A DNA stretch of 64,000 nt from Cellulosilyticum sp. I15G10I2. GTDB lineage: Bacteria > Bacillota > Clostridia > Lachnospirales > Cellulosilyticaceae. A program made the position numbers and the translations under genes. The DNA lies in NCBI RefSeq assembly GCF_900095725.1, contig NZ_FMMP01000006.1:1116001-1180000 (forward strand), given 5' to 3'. The notes beneath the pieces were generated by a model. It worked only from the letters and a program-made list of their open reading frames with translations, was not told where the DNA came from and did not search any database. Shown here piece by piece: positions 1 to 7,472 of this stretch (positions are counted from its first letter, which is position 1; each line of letters begins with the position of its first letter).

Positions 1-972
1 TACAGGTTCAAGCGACGGTGTATCTGAAGCTTTCTCTATCCCTAAGCCTTCTCCTGATCTAGTTTGACTGAGGCCTATGACAGCGCATACAGAGCCTGCT
101 TGCACCTCATTTACTGCCTCGTATTTCTGCCCAGAATAGAGACGGATCTGATTAACTTTCTCTTCCCAAATGCCATTTGTTAAAATATCCTTCACCTTAA
201 GTCTGCCGCCTGTAAGCTTCATGTATGTCAGCCGGTTTCCTTGATCGTCCCTTGTTATTTTGAATATTTTAGCTCCGAATGCATCGGGATAGGAAGGAAT
301 ACTTGCATACTTCACAATACCTTCTATAAATGCCTCAACACCTTCTAATTTTAAAGCCGAACCAAAAAAACACGGAAATACTTTGCGCTTCATGATCGCT
401 TTTTTAATCTGAAAAGTTTCAATATGTTCTGCTTCCAAATAGGCTTCCATCAGTATTTCATCACACATCGCCAGTTGATCGTAAAAGTCCTCTGTCTTGC
501 TTTGTTCAAATACAACACAGCCATCATCCAGTTGCTTTTTCAATTCTCTCATTATTTTTTCCTTATTCGTCCCACTTTGATCCATCTTATTGACGAATAA
601 AAAAACGGGTATCTGATATCTGTCTAAGAGCCGCCATAATGTTTTGGTATGCCCCTGTACACCATCTGCACCACTTATGACTAGAATAGCATAATCCAAT
701 ACCTGGAGTGTGCGCTCCATTTCAGCCGAAAAATCTACATGTCCAGGAGTGTCTAATAAGGTAATCTGGATTTCATCTACCTCAAACATAGCTTGCTTGG
801 AGAAAATAGTGATGCCTCTTTCCCTTTCTAGCTCATAGGTGTCTAAATAGGCATCCTTATTATCCACTCTTCCTAATTTTCGAATTTTACCACTCTGATA
901 AAGCATGCTCTCTGATAATGTCGTCTTACCTGCATCCACATGTGCTAATATTCCAATGACTAATTTTTTCAT
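1..972 (-). CDS. Tet(M)-like ribosomal-protection GTPase (EF-G superfamily), N-terminal part
   Basis: Partial gene: 324 codons are present and the C-terminus lies beyond base 1. The N-terminus carries a complete translational GTPase domain: G1 loop AHVDAGKTTLSES, G2 around RGIT, G3 DTPGH and G4 NKMD, followed by the start of an OB-fold domain II. The sequence follows the Tet(M)/Tet(O) ribosomal-protection branch rather than bacterial EF-G, which would be longer before G3. Members release tetracycline from the ribosome, but many clostridial chromosomal relatives have no shown resistance role. It has its own promoter at 1053-1081. Whether it confers tetracycline resistance cannot be judged from half a gene. 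Confidence 0.85.
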   Translation of the reverse strand, partial: MKKLVIGILAHVDAGKTTLSESMLYQSGKIRKLGRVDNKDAYLDTYELERERGITIFSKQAMFEVDEIQITLLDTPGHVDFSAEMERTLQVLDYAILVISGADGVQGHTKTLWRLLDRYQIPVFLFVNKMDQSGTNKEKIMRELKKQLDDGCVVFEQSKTEDFYDQLAMCDEILMEAYLEAEHIETFQIKKAIMKRKVFPCFFGSALKLEGVEAFIEGIVKYASIPSYPDAFGAKIFKITRDDQGNRLTYMKLTGGRLKVKDILTNGIWEEKVNQIRLYSGQKYEAVNEVQAGSVCAVIGLSQTRSGEGLGIEKASDTPSLEPV

Positions 973-1052
973 AATTTATTTCAAATCCTTCATTTGTAGT
1001 CTATTTTTAAAGTTTTCTGCGTTTAGGTCCGTATGGCGTTTGTTCTACTATT

Positions 1053-1081
1053 ATGATACCAGTAAGTTTGGAATATGACAA
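1053..1081 (-). promoter_or_regulatory. Sigma-A promoter of the Tet(M)-like gene
   Basis: On the minus strand TTGTCA (1081-1076) is followed after 17 bp by TATCAT (1058-1053). The ATG at 972 lies about 75 nt downstream of the predicted start of transcription. The leader between them is unstructured as far as I can see and shows no recognisable attenuator peptide. Confidence 0.6.
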
Positions 1082-1143
1082 ATAGTTGTATTACTTTCAT
1101 ACTAAAAATAAAAACGAAAATGTACCCGGTATCTTAGCGAGAC

Positions 1144-1179
1144 AAAAAAGCATCCAGATTTCAGCCTGAATGCTTTTTT
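1144..1179 (-). terminator. Intrinsic terminator downstream of the ParE remnant
   Basis: The hairpin has arms AAAAAAGCATCCAG and CTGAATGCTTTTTT with one mismatch and runs of A and T at both ends, so it could stop transcription in either direction. It lies directly after the stop codon of the broken toxin gene ending at 1185, which suggests it was that gene's terminator. Confidence 0.75.
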
Positions 1180-1184
1180 GATTC

Positions 1185-1449
1185 TTATAATAAATTTCTA
1201 TATTCTCTTCTACCATCAACAATAGCATATATTATAACTGTCTGATTCCCCTCATTTATCTTATAAAACACAAGATGCTTTTCAACAATTATTACTCTAT
1301 ATCCTTGCTTTTTTAATATAGAATATCTTGGTATACTTCATAATTCAGGAAACTTTTGAAGAAGATTGATTGCAGTTTCTATTTTTTCCAGATATCTTAA
1401 CGCAATATCTACATCACTAGAACATAATAGTGTTGTGATACTCGTTCAT
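1185..1449 (-). pseudogene. ParE/RelE-type toxin remnant (internal deletion, frameshift and in-frame stop)
   Basis: Reading the minus strand from 1449 gives MNEYH, then a frame change, then SSDVDIALRYLEKIETAINL and LLQKFPEL, an in-frame TGA, and finally a C-terminal half containing KKQGYRVIIVEKHLVFYKI and VDGRREYRNLL. The LxKIexaixxLxxFPe and GyRxxxvxxxLvFYkv...xxxGRReY patterns are those of ParE/RelE-superfamily plasmid-stabilisation toxins. About 30 residues seem lost near the N-terminus. The gene is clearly dead. Its ATG overlaps an upstream TGA (ATGA at 1446-1449), as in toxin-antitoxin pairs. Confidence 0.7.
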
Positions 1450-1515
1450 CTCCTTGAGAGTTCGCTTCTTGTAACTAAGAATGACTCCACTACTTTATGT
1501 GCTTTTACTAATGAG
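1446..1515 (-). pseudogene. Possible antitoxin tail upstream of the ParE remnant
   Basis: A short open stretch ending in SFLVTRSELSRR and a TGA overlaps the toxin remnant's ATG by the usual ATGA arrangement. No start codon or DNA-binding domain is preserved because the sequence upstream is replaced by unrelated DNA leading into the IS110 fragment. The assignment rests only on position and overlap, not on a recognised antitoxin motif, so it is weak. Confidence 0.25.
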
Positions 1516-1626
1516 CTGGATGTTGGGTGGCTTTTCTATCTCTTCGTATGTCTAACGAGGTTGTAACACATAAAACACGGTGGTAACTACTCTATTTTAT
1601 TATTATTTAAGCTGAGGTGTAACTAG

Positions 1627-1779
1627 ATGATTATTGTTGGTATTGATATAGCTAAAAATAAACATGATGTAATTATTATTGATTCTAACGGTAATACATT
1701 AACCAAATCCTTTAGAATTTCTAACTCTCACTGCGTTCTTGGGAACATATCAACTACAAAATCAAGACCTCTAATATAA
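1627..1779 (+). mobile_element. IS110-family transposase fragment (N-terminal 35-50 codons)
   Basis: A 50-codon plus-strand reading frame starts MIIVGIDIAKNKHD and continues to RISNSH before leaving the family. The GIDIAKxKHD motif is the first strand and first catalytic Asp of the DEDD (RuvC-like) domain of IS110 transposases. Full-length IS110 transposases are 300-400 residues, so this is a 5' remnant cut off at about base 1732; the last 15 codons look like unrelated sequence read by chance. A weak AGCTGAGGTG site precedes the ATG. IS110 elements lack terminal inverted repeats, so the ends cannot be placed here. Confidence 0.75.
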
Positions 1780-1844
1780 ATCTATATCCAATTTTCTAAC
1801 AAATTTTCATCAATAATTGCCATACTTCCTTACCAATAATTTTA

Positions 1845-3038
1845 CTATAATATTTTGATTATTTCTTGTAGATTTTCAATCCAACTATTTAAAAGTTTTG
1901 TATCGCTTCTCAATTGTGCTGCATTCTTTTCATAACCTTGTAGCAGTTTGATTTGATGTTCATAATAACACCGCCACTTTATAAACATCTTCTTGCTATC
2001 CAAAAAGTTACCCCACTCATTATTATTTATCTGACCTTGTAGCGCTTCAATTTGTATTTTGAAGTTCTCAGCTGGCAACCCCATTTGTTTTTTGAAATCG
2101 GAAAATATAAACTGTTTTTGGAACAGTTTTTTCTTCTGCCAATTTTGATATTGATCAAAAAAAACATCTGCAAGACTCTTAAACAAGAATGACAAATTAT
2201 CAAAATCAACCTGTGTTTGCATACTATTTGATTTTTCCTTGTCATTGCTAATTAAACCACTATCCATCAATACTTGATAGGACATGATTTCTTTTCCGTT
2301 ATACTGTTTTGCCATTACAACAGAAACCGCATAGCCCACTCCTGCAATCTCGGCATCCGTAATTAGTTCTTCAAGTGATTTGTAAAATTCTTCTGTTGTA
2401 ATTCCCAGTGAAAATGCCACAATTTCAACTGCTTTAACAGCCGTATCTGTTTTTACAAATCCGGGGGCTATTGAGTATGTAATAATGCCCGTTCCTTCAA
2501 TTTCTTCACACAAGGTATTACAAAACTCCATCTGCGCAGTTTTAAATATTTCATAAGCCGACATATACGGAGTTGGAGCCGCTGATGGTACAAAGACAAT
2601 AATCCCGCCTGTGTCCTTCATGGAAGAAATAAATTTTTTCGTTAAAAGGACAGGTGCTCTCAAGTTTACAGCATAACTTAGATCCCAATCGGATATTGAA
2701 ACCGTGTCAATCGCTCCCATCGGAACAATGGCGGCATTATTTATCAGAACATCAAGACGTGTGTATTTGTCCATAATATACTTGTACAACTTATCAATCT
2801 GCCTTTCATCTGTAATGTCAATCTGAAAAAAATCCACAATACCATTAAGGTCTTCCGCATTTATCAGTTTCTGAGCCTGCTTTCCTCTGCCAGCATCTAT
2901 TTCCGCAATGATTACATGAGCGCCCATGTAGGCAAAAGCCCGTGAAGCCTCAATGCCTATTCCACCTCCACCGCCTGTAATCAACACAATTTTATTTTTA
3001 AGTGCGTTTTTGTCATAATTATTTTTCTCCAGAATCAT
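1845..3038 (-). CDS. Short-chain dehydrogenase/reductase with a C-terminal extension
   Basis: Residues 15-265 form an SDR Rossmann domain: cofactor loop TGGGGGIG at 21-28, NNAA near residue 100, and YEIFK supplying the catalytic Tyr and Lys. The segment between the presumed catalytic Ser (VPSAAP) and Tyr is a few residues shorter than usual. After about residue 270 comes roughly 125 residues unrelated to SDRs, rich in Lys, Gln and aromatic residues and predicted helical, which I do not recognise. The start has a strong AAGGAGGAACAAT site. It follows the TetR gene by 9 nt, so the two probably form one transcript, and the regulator may sense this enzyme's substrate. The substrate is unknown. 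Confidence 0.8.
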   Translation of the reverse strand: MILEKNNYDKNALKNKIVLITGGGGGIGIEASRAFAYMGAHVIIAEIDAGRGKQAQKLINAEDLNGIVDFFQIDITDERQIDKLYKYIMDKYTRLDVLINNAAIVPMGAIDTVSISDWDLSYAVNLRAPVLLTKKFISSMKDTGGIIVFVPSAAPTPYMSAYEIFKTAQMEFCNTLCEEIEGTGIITYSIAPGFVKTDTAVKAVEIVAFSLGITTEEFYKSLEELITDAEIAGVGYAVSVVMAKQYNGKEIMSYQVLMDSGLISNDKEKSNSMQTQVDFDNLSFLFKSLADVFFDQYQNWQKKKLFQKQFIFSDFKKQMGLPAENFKIQIEALQGQINNNEWGNFLDSKKMFIKWRCYYEHQIKLLQGYEKNAAQLRSDTKLLNSWIENLQEIIKIL

Positions 3039-3061
3039 ATTGTTCCTCCTTGAAAGGTGTA

Positions 3062-3652
3062 CTATTTTTCATAGTTATTATTTGCTCCTAGTATATCAAC
3101 AAACCAGTTTGATTCTGGGTAAGGTATTTCAGGATTAAGGGCTATCATTTCCACATATGCTTCTATGGAAAGCCAAAATGTCATTGCTAACGCCATAGGA
3201 TTTCCTTTGCGAATCATTCCTTGACGTTGACCTTCTTCAATAGTAATAATTGATTTAACAATAATGTCGTTTTGTTCCAGTTTTTCTTTTATATGGATTG
3301 GTAAGTTCTGATTGCGTTGTGCTTGTTTCATCAATACAAAATATTTAGCATAATCATGGTCTAATTTTACTACATCGAAAATATGGTTTGCTGATTTTAT
3401 AAAGTATTCAACAGGATTGTCATATTGAGGGAAATATTGTCCTGTACGTCCTGCTAATGCAATGTTAATCAATTCTTCATGTAAAACATCGACTGATTCA
3501 AAATAATGATATAGCAATCCAAGGCTCATTCCTGCTTCCTCTGCAATATCATTTATTTTAGTTGCTTCATAACCTTTGCAAGCGAAAAGCTTCAGACCAG
3601 CTCGCAAAATATCTTGCCGCCGTTTTTCTTTTTGTTCTTCTCTTTTTGTCAT
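3062..3652 (-). CDS. TetR/AcrR-family transcriptional repressor
   Basis: 196 residues from the ATG at 3652, chosen over the ATG four codons upstream because GGAG lies 6 nt before it. The N-terminal helix-turn-helix is typical: ILRAGLKLFACKGYEATKIN, then DIAEEAGMSLGLLYHYF. The C-terminal ligand domain is divergent, as usual. It is the first gene of a two-gene unit with the SDR downstream. An 18-bp palindrome sits on its own start of transcription, which implies autoregulation. The inducer cannot be predicted. Confidence 0.85.
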   Translation of the reverse strand: MTKREEQKEKRRQDILRAGLKLFACKGYEATKINDIAEEAGMSLGLLYHYFESVDVLHEELINIALAGRTGQYFPQYDNPVEYFIKSANHIFDVVKLDHDYAKYFVLMKQAQRNQNLPIHIKEKLEQNDIIVKSIITIEEGQRQGMIRKGNPMALAMTFWLSIEAYVEMIALNPEIPYPESNWFVDILGANNNYEK

Positions 3653-3682
3653 TACACGCTCCATCTTATTAAAATATATTTC

Positions 3683-3700
3683 ATTGAAATTATTTTCAAT
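3683..3700. promoter_or_regulatory. Probable TetR operator (perfect 7-bp arms)
   Basis: ATTGAAA-TTAT-TTTCAAT is a perfect inverted repeat of 7-bp arms with a 4-bp centre. It abuts the -10 element of the tetR promoter and covers the predicted transcription start, the standard position for self-repression by TetR proteins. No second copy was seen nearby. Confidence 0.6.
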
Positions 3701-3729
3701 ATTTTATCAAATAATCAACTACAAGTCAA
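3701..3729 (-). promoter_or_regulatory. Sigma-A promoter of the tetR-SDR operon
   Basis: TTGACT (3729-3724) and TAAAAT (3706-3701) are separated by exactly 17 bp on the minus strand. Both hexamers match consensus at five of six positions. Confidence 0.75.
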
Positions 3730-3967
3730 TATGGAGACCGAAAAGTATATATAGCACCGTTTTTATATACTCTATTACCGTCTATGGTATGATGTGTGTA
3801 CTCATATCCAAAGCTGAAAGATGAACGGTAAAATGGAATAGCTTTAACAATAGCACCCTAGTCTCAACCTATCCTATAAACAGCAGTTCCCATGTCTCGC
3901 AAGGCAAAAAGCCGTTCTGTAGTCTTAACCTTAAATTATATTTTATATTCCAAACCATACTTGGAGG
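3730..3967. other. Intergenic stretch with no recognised feature
   Basis: Between the tetR promoter and the rlmD terminator I see no convincing coding frame, repeat or structured RNA. Short AT-rich tracts resemble -10 boxes, but none is paired with a credible -35. Confidence 0.5.
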
Positions 3968-4021
3968 AAAAAAACAAGGTTTCCAGCAATCGATTGTTTT
4001 TACCGAAAGTCTGAAAACCTT
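3968..4021 (-). terminator. Terminator of the yhaM-rlmD gene group
   Basis: On the minus strand CTTTGATTTCAAA is not the stem; the stem is AAGGTTTTCAG (4021-4011) pairing with CTGGAAACCTT (3986-3976), one mismatch, followed by GTTTTTTTCC. The loop is 24 nt. It lies 26 nt past the rlmD stop codon. Confidence 0.65.
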
Positions 4022-4046
4022 TGATTTCAAGCCCTTTAGAGTCTAT

Positions 4047-5414
4047 TTATTTATCTTTGCGTGACATCAAACAGACCGTCTCCACATGGGTAGTATGCGG
4101 AAACATATCTACAGGCTGTACTTTTTCTACTTGAAAACCATTTTGTGTCAGATACGCTAAGTCTCGCGCCAGCGTAGCTGGATCACAGGACACATAAACT
4201 ATATTTTTTGGATTCATCGTAATGAGTGTTTCTAAAAGTTTTGGGTCGCAGCCTTTTCTTGGTGGGTCTACTACAATAGTATCAGCTATAATGCCTTCTT
4301 GATACATCTTCGGAATAACTTCTTCGGCTTTTCCCACATAAAATGCTGCATTAGTAATATGATTAAGTTCAGCATTAGCTTCAGCATTTTCTATAGCTTC
4401 TGGCACAATTTCTACCCCATATACCTTTTTAGCTTTCTCAGCTAAAAAAAGAGAAATAGTCCCTATACCACAATAGGCATCCCACACAGTCTCTGTACCC
4501 GTTAGGTTTGCAAACTCTAAGGCTTTATCATATAATACTTTGGTTTGCAGCGGATTAACTTGAAAGAAAGATAAAGGGGATATTTTAAACTTCAGGTGTC
4601 CTATAGTATCTATAATATAAGAAGCGCCATAGATCACTGTCATCTGAGTGCCTAAAATCACATTCGTTTGATCTGTATTGTGATTTAAAACAATACTTTT
4701 GACTGCCTCTATTTCTTTTAGCTGCTCAATCAGTTTATCTTGATGGGCTAAAGTATTGCCGTTAATAACAAGACATACCATAATCTCTTGGGTGTGATAA
4801 GCCGTTTTAATTAAAAGATGCCTCACTAGCCCTTGATGGGTTTCTTCATTGTAAATAGAAATATTATACTTAAGAAGAAAGTTTTTGACGATCTCTATAA
4901 TACGTTCATTTCTAGGATCTTGAATATCACAACCTTCTGAGGCCACTATACGATGACTTCTCTTAGCAAAAAAGCCTATTTTAAGTTCTCCGTTTTCTTT
5001 GCGGATAGGATATTGTGCTTTATTGCGATAGTTAAAAGGCATCTCCATTCCGAGGGTGTCTTCTACCTGTATATCTTGAAGACCTCCTATGCGTCTTAGT
5101 GCCTCTTTGACTTTCTTAGTCTTCCATTTAAGCTGTTCACTATATGCAATATGTTGCAGCTGACAGCCACCGCATAAGCTTGCACTACTGCATCTTGGCA
5201 TAGTACGGATAGGTGAAGGCTCAATAATACGCAGCATCTTACCATAAGCAAAACTTTTTTTAGCCTTTACAATATGAACTTCTGCTTTATCACCTGTCAC
5301 TGTATGAGGTACAAATACTATAAAATCATCTATCTTCCCTATACCTTCTCCTTCTGCCCCAATATCTATGATCTCTATCTCATACCGTTCATTTTTATTA
5401 AGTGGTGTTTCCAT
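4047..5414 (-). CDS. rlmD: 23S rRNA (uracil-5)-methyltransferase, RlmD/RlmCD (TrmA) family
   Basis: 455 residues. A TRAM domain spans about residues 8-60. It is followed by the iron-sulfur cysteines CSSASLCGGC and, in the C-terminal half, an AdoMet-binding fold with WDAYCGIGTISLFLA, then VVDPPRKGCD. The nucleophilic Cys is in YVSCDPATLARDL near residue 410, and the C-terminus is the family-typical MFPHTTHVETVCLM. It makes 5-methyluridine in 23S rRNA (U1939 in RlmD; RlmCD of Bacillus also modifies U747). Start has GGAGC 7 nt upstream. It is last in the run yhaM, the two Cas4-like halves, the small gene and rlmD, followed by a terminator. A degenerate copy of its C-terminus lies after pyrE (48250-48312). 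Confidence 0.9.
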   Translation of the reverse strand: METPLNKNERYEIEIIDIGAEGEGIGKIDDFIVFVPHTVTGDKAEVHIVKAKKSFAYGKMLRIIEPSPIRTMPRCSSASLCGGCQLQHIAYSEQLKWKTKKVKEALRRIGGLQDIQVEDTLGMEMPFNYRNKAQYPIRKENGELKIGFFAKRSHRIVASEGCDIQDPRNERIIEIVKNFLLKYNISIYNEETHQGLVRHLLIKTAYHTQEIMVCLVINGNTLAHQDKLIEQLKEIEAVKSIVLNHNTDQTNVILGTQMTVIYGASYIIDTIGHLKFKISPLSFFQVNPLQTKVLYDKALEFANLTGTETVWDAYCGIGTISLFLAEKAKKVYGVEIVPEAIENAEANAELNHITNAAFYVGKAEEVIPKMYQEGIIADTIVVDPPRKGCDPKLLETLITMNPKNIVYVSCDPATLARDLAYLTQNGFQVEKVQPVDMFPHTTHVETVCLMSRKDK

Positions 5415-5423
5415 GTTTTGCTC

Positions 5424-5603
5424 CTAATTTAAGTTTTTTGACTCATCATTGCCTTTTAACAAAAGTGATTTGATAGCTTGTGCCAGAGCCTGATCATCTA
5501 GTTTCTGCATCTTATCCATTGTATTTCTTTGAATATATCTATCTAAAAGCGACGAAACCTTTTTAGGCTGATCTTCTTTTTCAGGTTGATTTTCTTTTTT
5601 CAT
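5424..5603 (-). CDS. Small charged protein of unknown function
   Basis: 59 residues from the ATG at 5603, preceded by GAGGAGGAGAAC. The N-terminal third is Lys/Glu/Pro-rich (MKKENQPEKEDQPKK) and probably disordered. The rest, including LLDRYIQRN and LAQAIKSLLLKG, looks helical. There are no Cys residues, signal peptide or membrane segment. A longer reading with upstream starts would overlap the preceding nuclease gene out of frame and lacks a ribosome-binding site. It sits 1 nt after the nuclease C-terminal half and 9 nt before rlmD, so it is surely cotranscribed. I do not recognise a family. Confidence 0.65.
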   Translation of the reverse strand: MKKENQPEKEDQPKKVSSLLDRYIQRNTMDKMQKLDDQALAQAIKSLLLKGNDESKNLN

Positions 5604-5604
5604 T

Positions 5605-6144
5605 CTAGTTCTCCTCCTCACTAAATTCACAAACAGTCTTGTGACACACACAATTTCTGCACTTAATATATGATGTTTCTGGCTGCACCCGGCTACTATC
5701 ATCTAACATATTTCTCATTTGAGTTAGGGTGTATTTAAGTTGTTTTCTTATTTTATAAGTATTTTTGATCGTAAACGTTTTATTAGCATAAACGAGTTTA
5801 CCATAGGGCGGCCTTTTGTCATAGACCTCCTCAATAATTAAAAAATAAGCAGCTAATTGATAAATGTCACCTAGATGTGGGACATCTTCTTTTAGCGTAC
5901 CACTTTTTATCTCAAGCGGAATGTATTTTTTTAAAAACCATGTTTGAAAAATATAATCTGGTTTGCCTTGAAGCTGAAGCTTAGGGGCTATAAGGAGTTT
6001 AGTTCCCTTCTGATCTGCATAAATGGGTGAGGCCAGCCTCACACCTAAATCTCTTTTATTTTTCACCTTATACTGAGGCTTTAAACACATGCAAAGCGCC
6101 AAAACAATAAGTACAAGTATCCCCATTTGAAAAATTACCGCCAT
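5605..6144 (-). CDS. Cas4-like PD-(D/E)XK nuclease, C-terminal half with N-terminal membrane segment
   Basis: 179 residues. Residues 5-22 (FQMGILVLIVLALCMCL) form a membrane helix. The nuclease core follows: GKPDYIF supplies the Asp, PLEIKSG the Glu-x-Lys, DIYQLAAYFLI the QxxxY helix, and KCRNCVCHKTVC the cluster of C-terminal cysteines that in Cas4/AddB binds a 4Fe-4S cluster with a fourth Cys near the N-terminus. That fourth Cys is not here but in the gene just upstream (FIYCPF). The ATG overlaps the upstream stop by 10 nt, in the -1 frame, with no slippery heptamer and no own ribosome-binding site, which suggests translational coupling. There is no CRISPR locus nearby. Confidence 0.7.
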   Translation of the reverse strand: MAVIFQMGILVLIVLALCMCLKPQYKVKNKRDLGVRLASPIYADQKGTKLLIAPKLQLQGKPDYIFQTWFLKKYIPLEIKSGTLKEDVPHLGDIYQLAAYFLIIEEVYDKRPPYGKLVYANKTFTIKNTYKIRKQLKYTLTQMRNMLDDSSRVQPETSYIKCRNCVCHKTVCEFSEEEN

Positions 6145-6413
6145 TTGATCACCAACGCTAAGCCTATAATTATTAACAATAAGATTAGAAGATCTTGTAA
6201 AACTTTTTTCAAACGATAGTTTCTATAATATCTGTTGTGGAATTTCTGTCCTTTTACAAAATTTGATTCATGCTGGCTAGATTGTATCCCTAAGGCCTTA
6301 TAGCGTTCTGAAATTGCACGTGCGCCATAATATCTCGTATAATACCATTGAAAAGGACAATAAATAAATCGATTGATTTCATTAGCTGATATTTTGTGAC
6401 TGTTATTTTTCAT
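6135..6413 (-). CDS. Cas4-like nuclease, N-terminal half with C-terminal membrane segment
   Basis: 92 residues. ISANEINRFIYCPFQWYYTR is the N-terminal signature of Cas4-type RecB nucleases, with the first cluster Cys; VKGQKFHNRYY supplies the conserved His of the same fold. The protein then ends in a membrane helix (LLILLLIIIGLALVIKW). Together with the next gene it adds up to one Cas4-like enzyme interrupted by two membrane helices. The start overlaps the yhaM stop (ATGA). It could be a true two-subunit enzyme or a single gene split by an old frameshift; the intact halves and the clean membrane helices favour the former, but I cannot decide. Confidence 0.65.
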   Translation of the reverse strand: MKNNSHKISANEINRFIYCPFQWYYTRYYGARAISERYKALGIQSSQHESNFVKGQKFHNRYYRNYRLKKVLQDLLILLLIIIGLALVIKWR

Positions 6414-7348
6414 AGATTAACTTTTCGAATATTCCTATTTAAAATTTTATGATAGCCAGCATAAATATCGTCACCCTGCGTTGTTCTTAAAAATTCTTCA
6501 ACCATTTTAAGCTTAGCATCTGCATAGTCTGCTAAGTGTACAATCATGGCTTCTAAGCATTTAGGTCTTTTGGGAGAACCATATTCATATTCTCCATGGT
6601 GTGAAAGTATAATATGCTTAATAAGCATTTCTAATTCTTTGGGAAACCCTTCTATCTGGCTAATCCTGTCATGAATAAACTCTGCCCCCATTACAATGTG
6701 ACCTATAAGTTGTCCTTCATCTGAATAATCATTTTTTGGGAAGTTGGTGAGTTCATAAAGCTTTCCTAAATCATGGAGCAAACAGCCTGCAATAACTAGG
6801 TCCTTATTTATACCAGTATAGAGCTCTGCCATGCTAACCCCGAGTTTAGTAACTGTTACAGTATGTTCTAACAAGCCACTTAAGTAAGCATGATGAACAC
6901 TTTTAGCTGCACTATGCACTAGAAATTCTTGGTAGATTCCTTCATCATAAAAAATATCCTCGAGCAGTTTTTTAACAAATGGCTGCTGCACTTGTTCAAT
7001 AAATGTAAAGAGTTCTGTCTCAAGCTGCTCTACATCCTTTAATGTATGAGGTATAAAATTTTTCAAATCATACTCAGAAGCTTCTGCTTTTTTAAGTTTA
7101 GTAATACTTAGCTGAAGATTATCTTGGTATAAAAGGACTTCTGCCTCAACACTTACTATATCATCCACCTCAAAGGGCATAATGCCACTATGTAGTGACC
7201 ATATTTTCCCATCTATTATTCCTGTACGATCCTGCAATTTAACCGTGCAATAATCTTTGCCGTTTTTATTTTTTAAGACTTGTTTATATTTACACAAATA
7301 TTGTGCCTTTATATTCTCTTGCGCTTTTAAATCACAAATTAAGGTCAT
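6410..7348 (-). CDS. yhaM: 3'-5' exoribonuclease YhaM family
   Basis: 312 residues, the usual YhaM length. An OB-fold nucleic-acid-binding domain (about residues 10-95, including CTVKLQDRTGIIDGKIW) precedes an HD phosphohydrolase domain. The HD metal ligands are visible in LLEHTVTV, LLHDLGK, HIILSHHG and HLADYADAK. In Gram-positives this enzyme trims RNA and can act on DNA in replication or repair. A good GGAGAGATGAT site precedes the ATG. It is first in the group that continues through the Cas4-like halves to rlmD, a context that may point to a nucleic-acid-repair role. Confidence 0.9.
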   Translation of the reverse strand: MTLICDLKAQENIKAQYLCKYKQVLKNKNGKDYCTVKLQDRTGIIDGKIWSLHSGIMPFEVDDIVSVEAEVLLYQDNLQLSITKLKKAEASEYDLKNFIPHTLKDVEQLETELFTFIEQVQQPFVKKLLEDIFYDEGIYQEFLVHSAAKSVHHAYLSGLLEHTVTVTKLGVSMAELYTGINKDLVIAGCLLHDLGKLYELTNFPKNDYSDEGQLIGHIVMGAEFIHDRISQIEGFPKELEMLIKHIILSHHGEYEYGSPKRPKCLEAMIVHLADYADAKLKMVEEFLRTTQGDDIYAGYHKILNRNIRKVNL

Positions 7349-7426
7349 ATCATCTCTCCCTATTGTATTCTACAGTAATACTACCAAAACTTCTTGCTCT
7401 TTTCAATGACCCGAACGTAATTATAT

Positions 7427-7468
7427 GAAAAAGACATAGTAACTGCTTAATGCATAACTATGTCTTTT
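7427..7468 (-). terminator. Terminator of htrA
   Basis: The stem AAAAGACATAGT pairs exactly with ACTATGTCTTTT around a 16-nt loop, followed on the minus strand by further T residues. It begins 5 nt after the htrA stop codon. Confidence 0.85.
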
Positions 7469-7472
7469 GCTA

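Noticed and set aside
1366-1566. 66-residue plus-strand ORF
   Set aside because: It runs antisense to the ParE remnant, has no ribosome-binding site and no recognisable composition; it is a by-product of the pseudogene.
6135-6144. Programmed frameshift joining the Cas4-like halves
   Set aside because: No X XXY YYZ slippery heptamer or stable downstream stem is visible in the overlap; coupling or an old frameshift is more likely.
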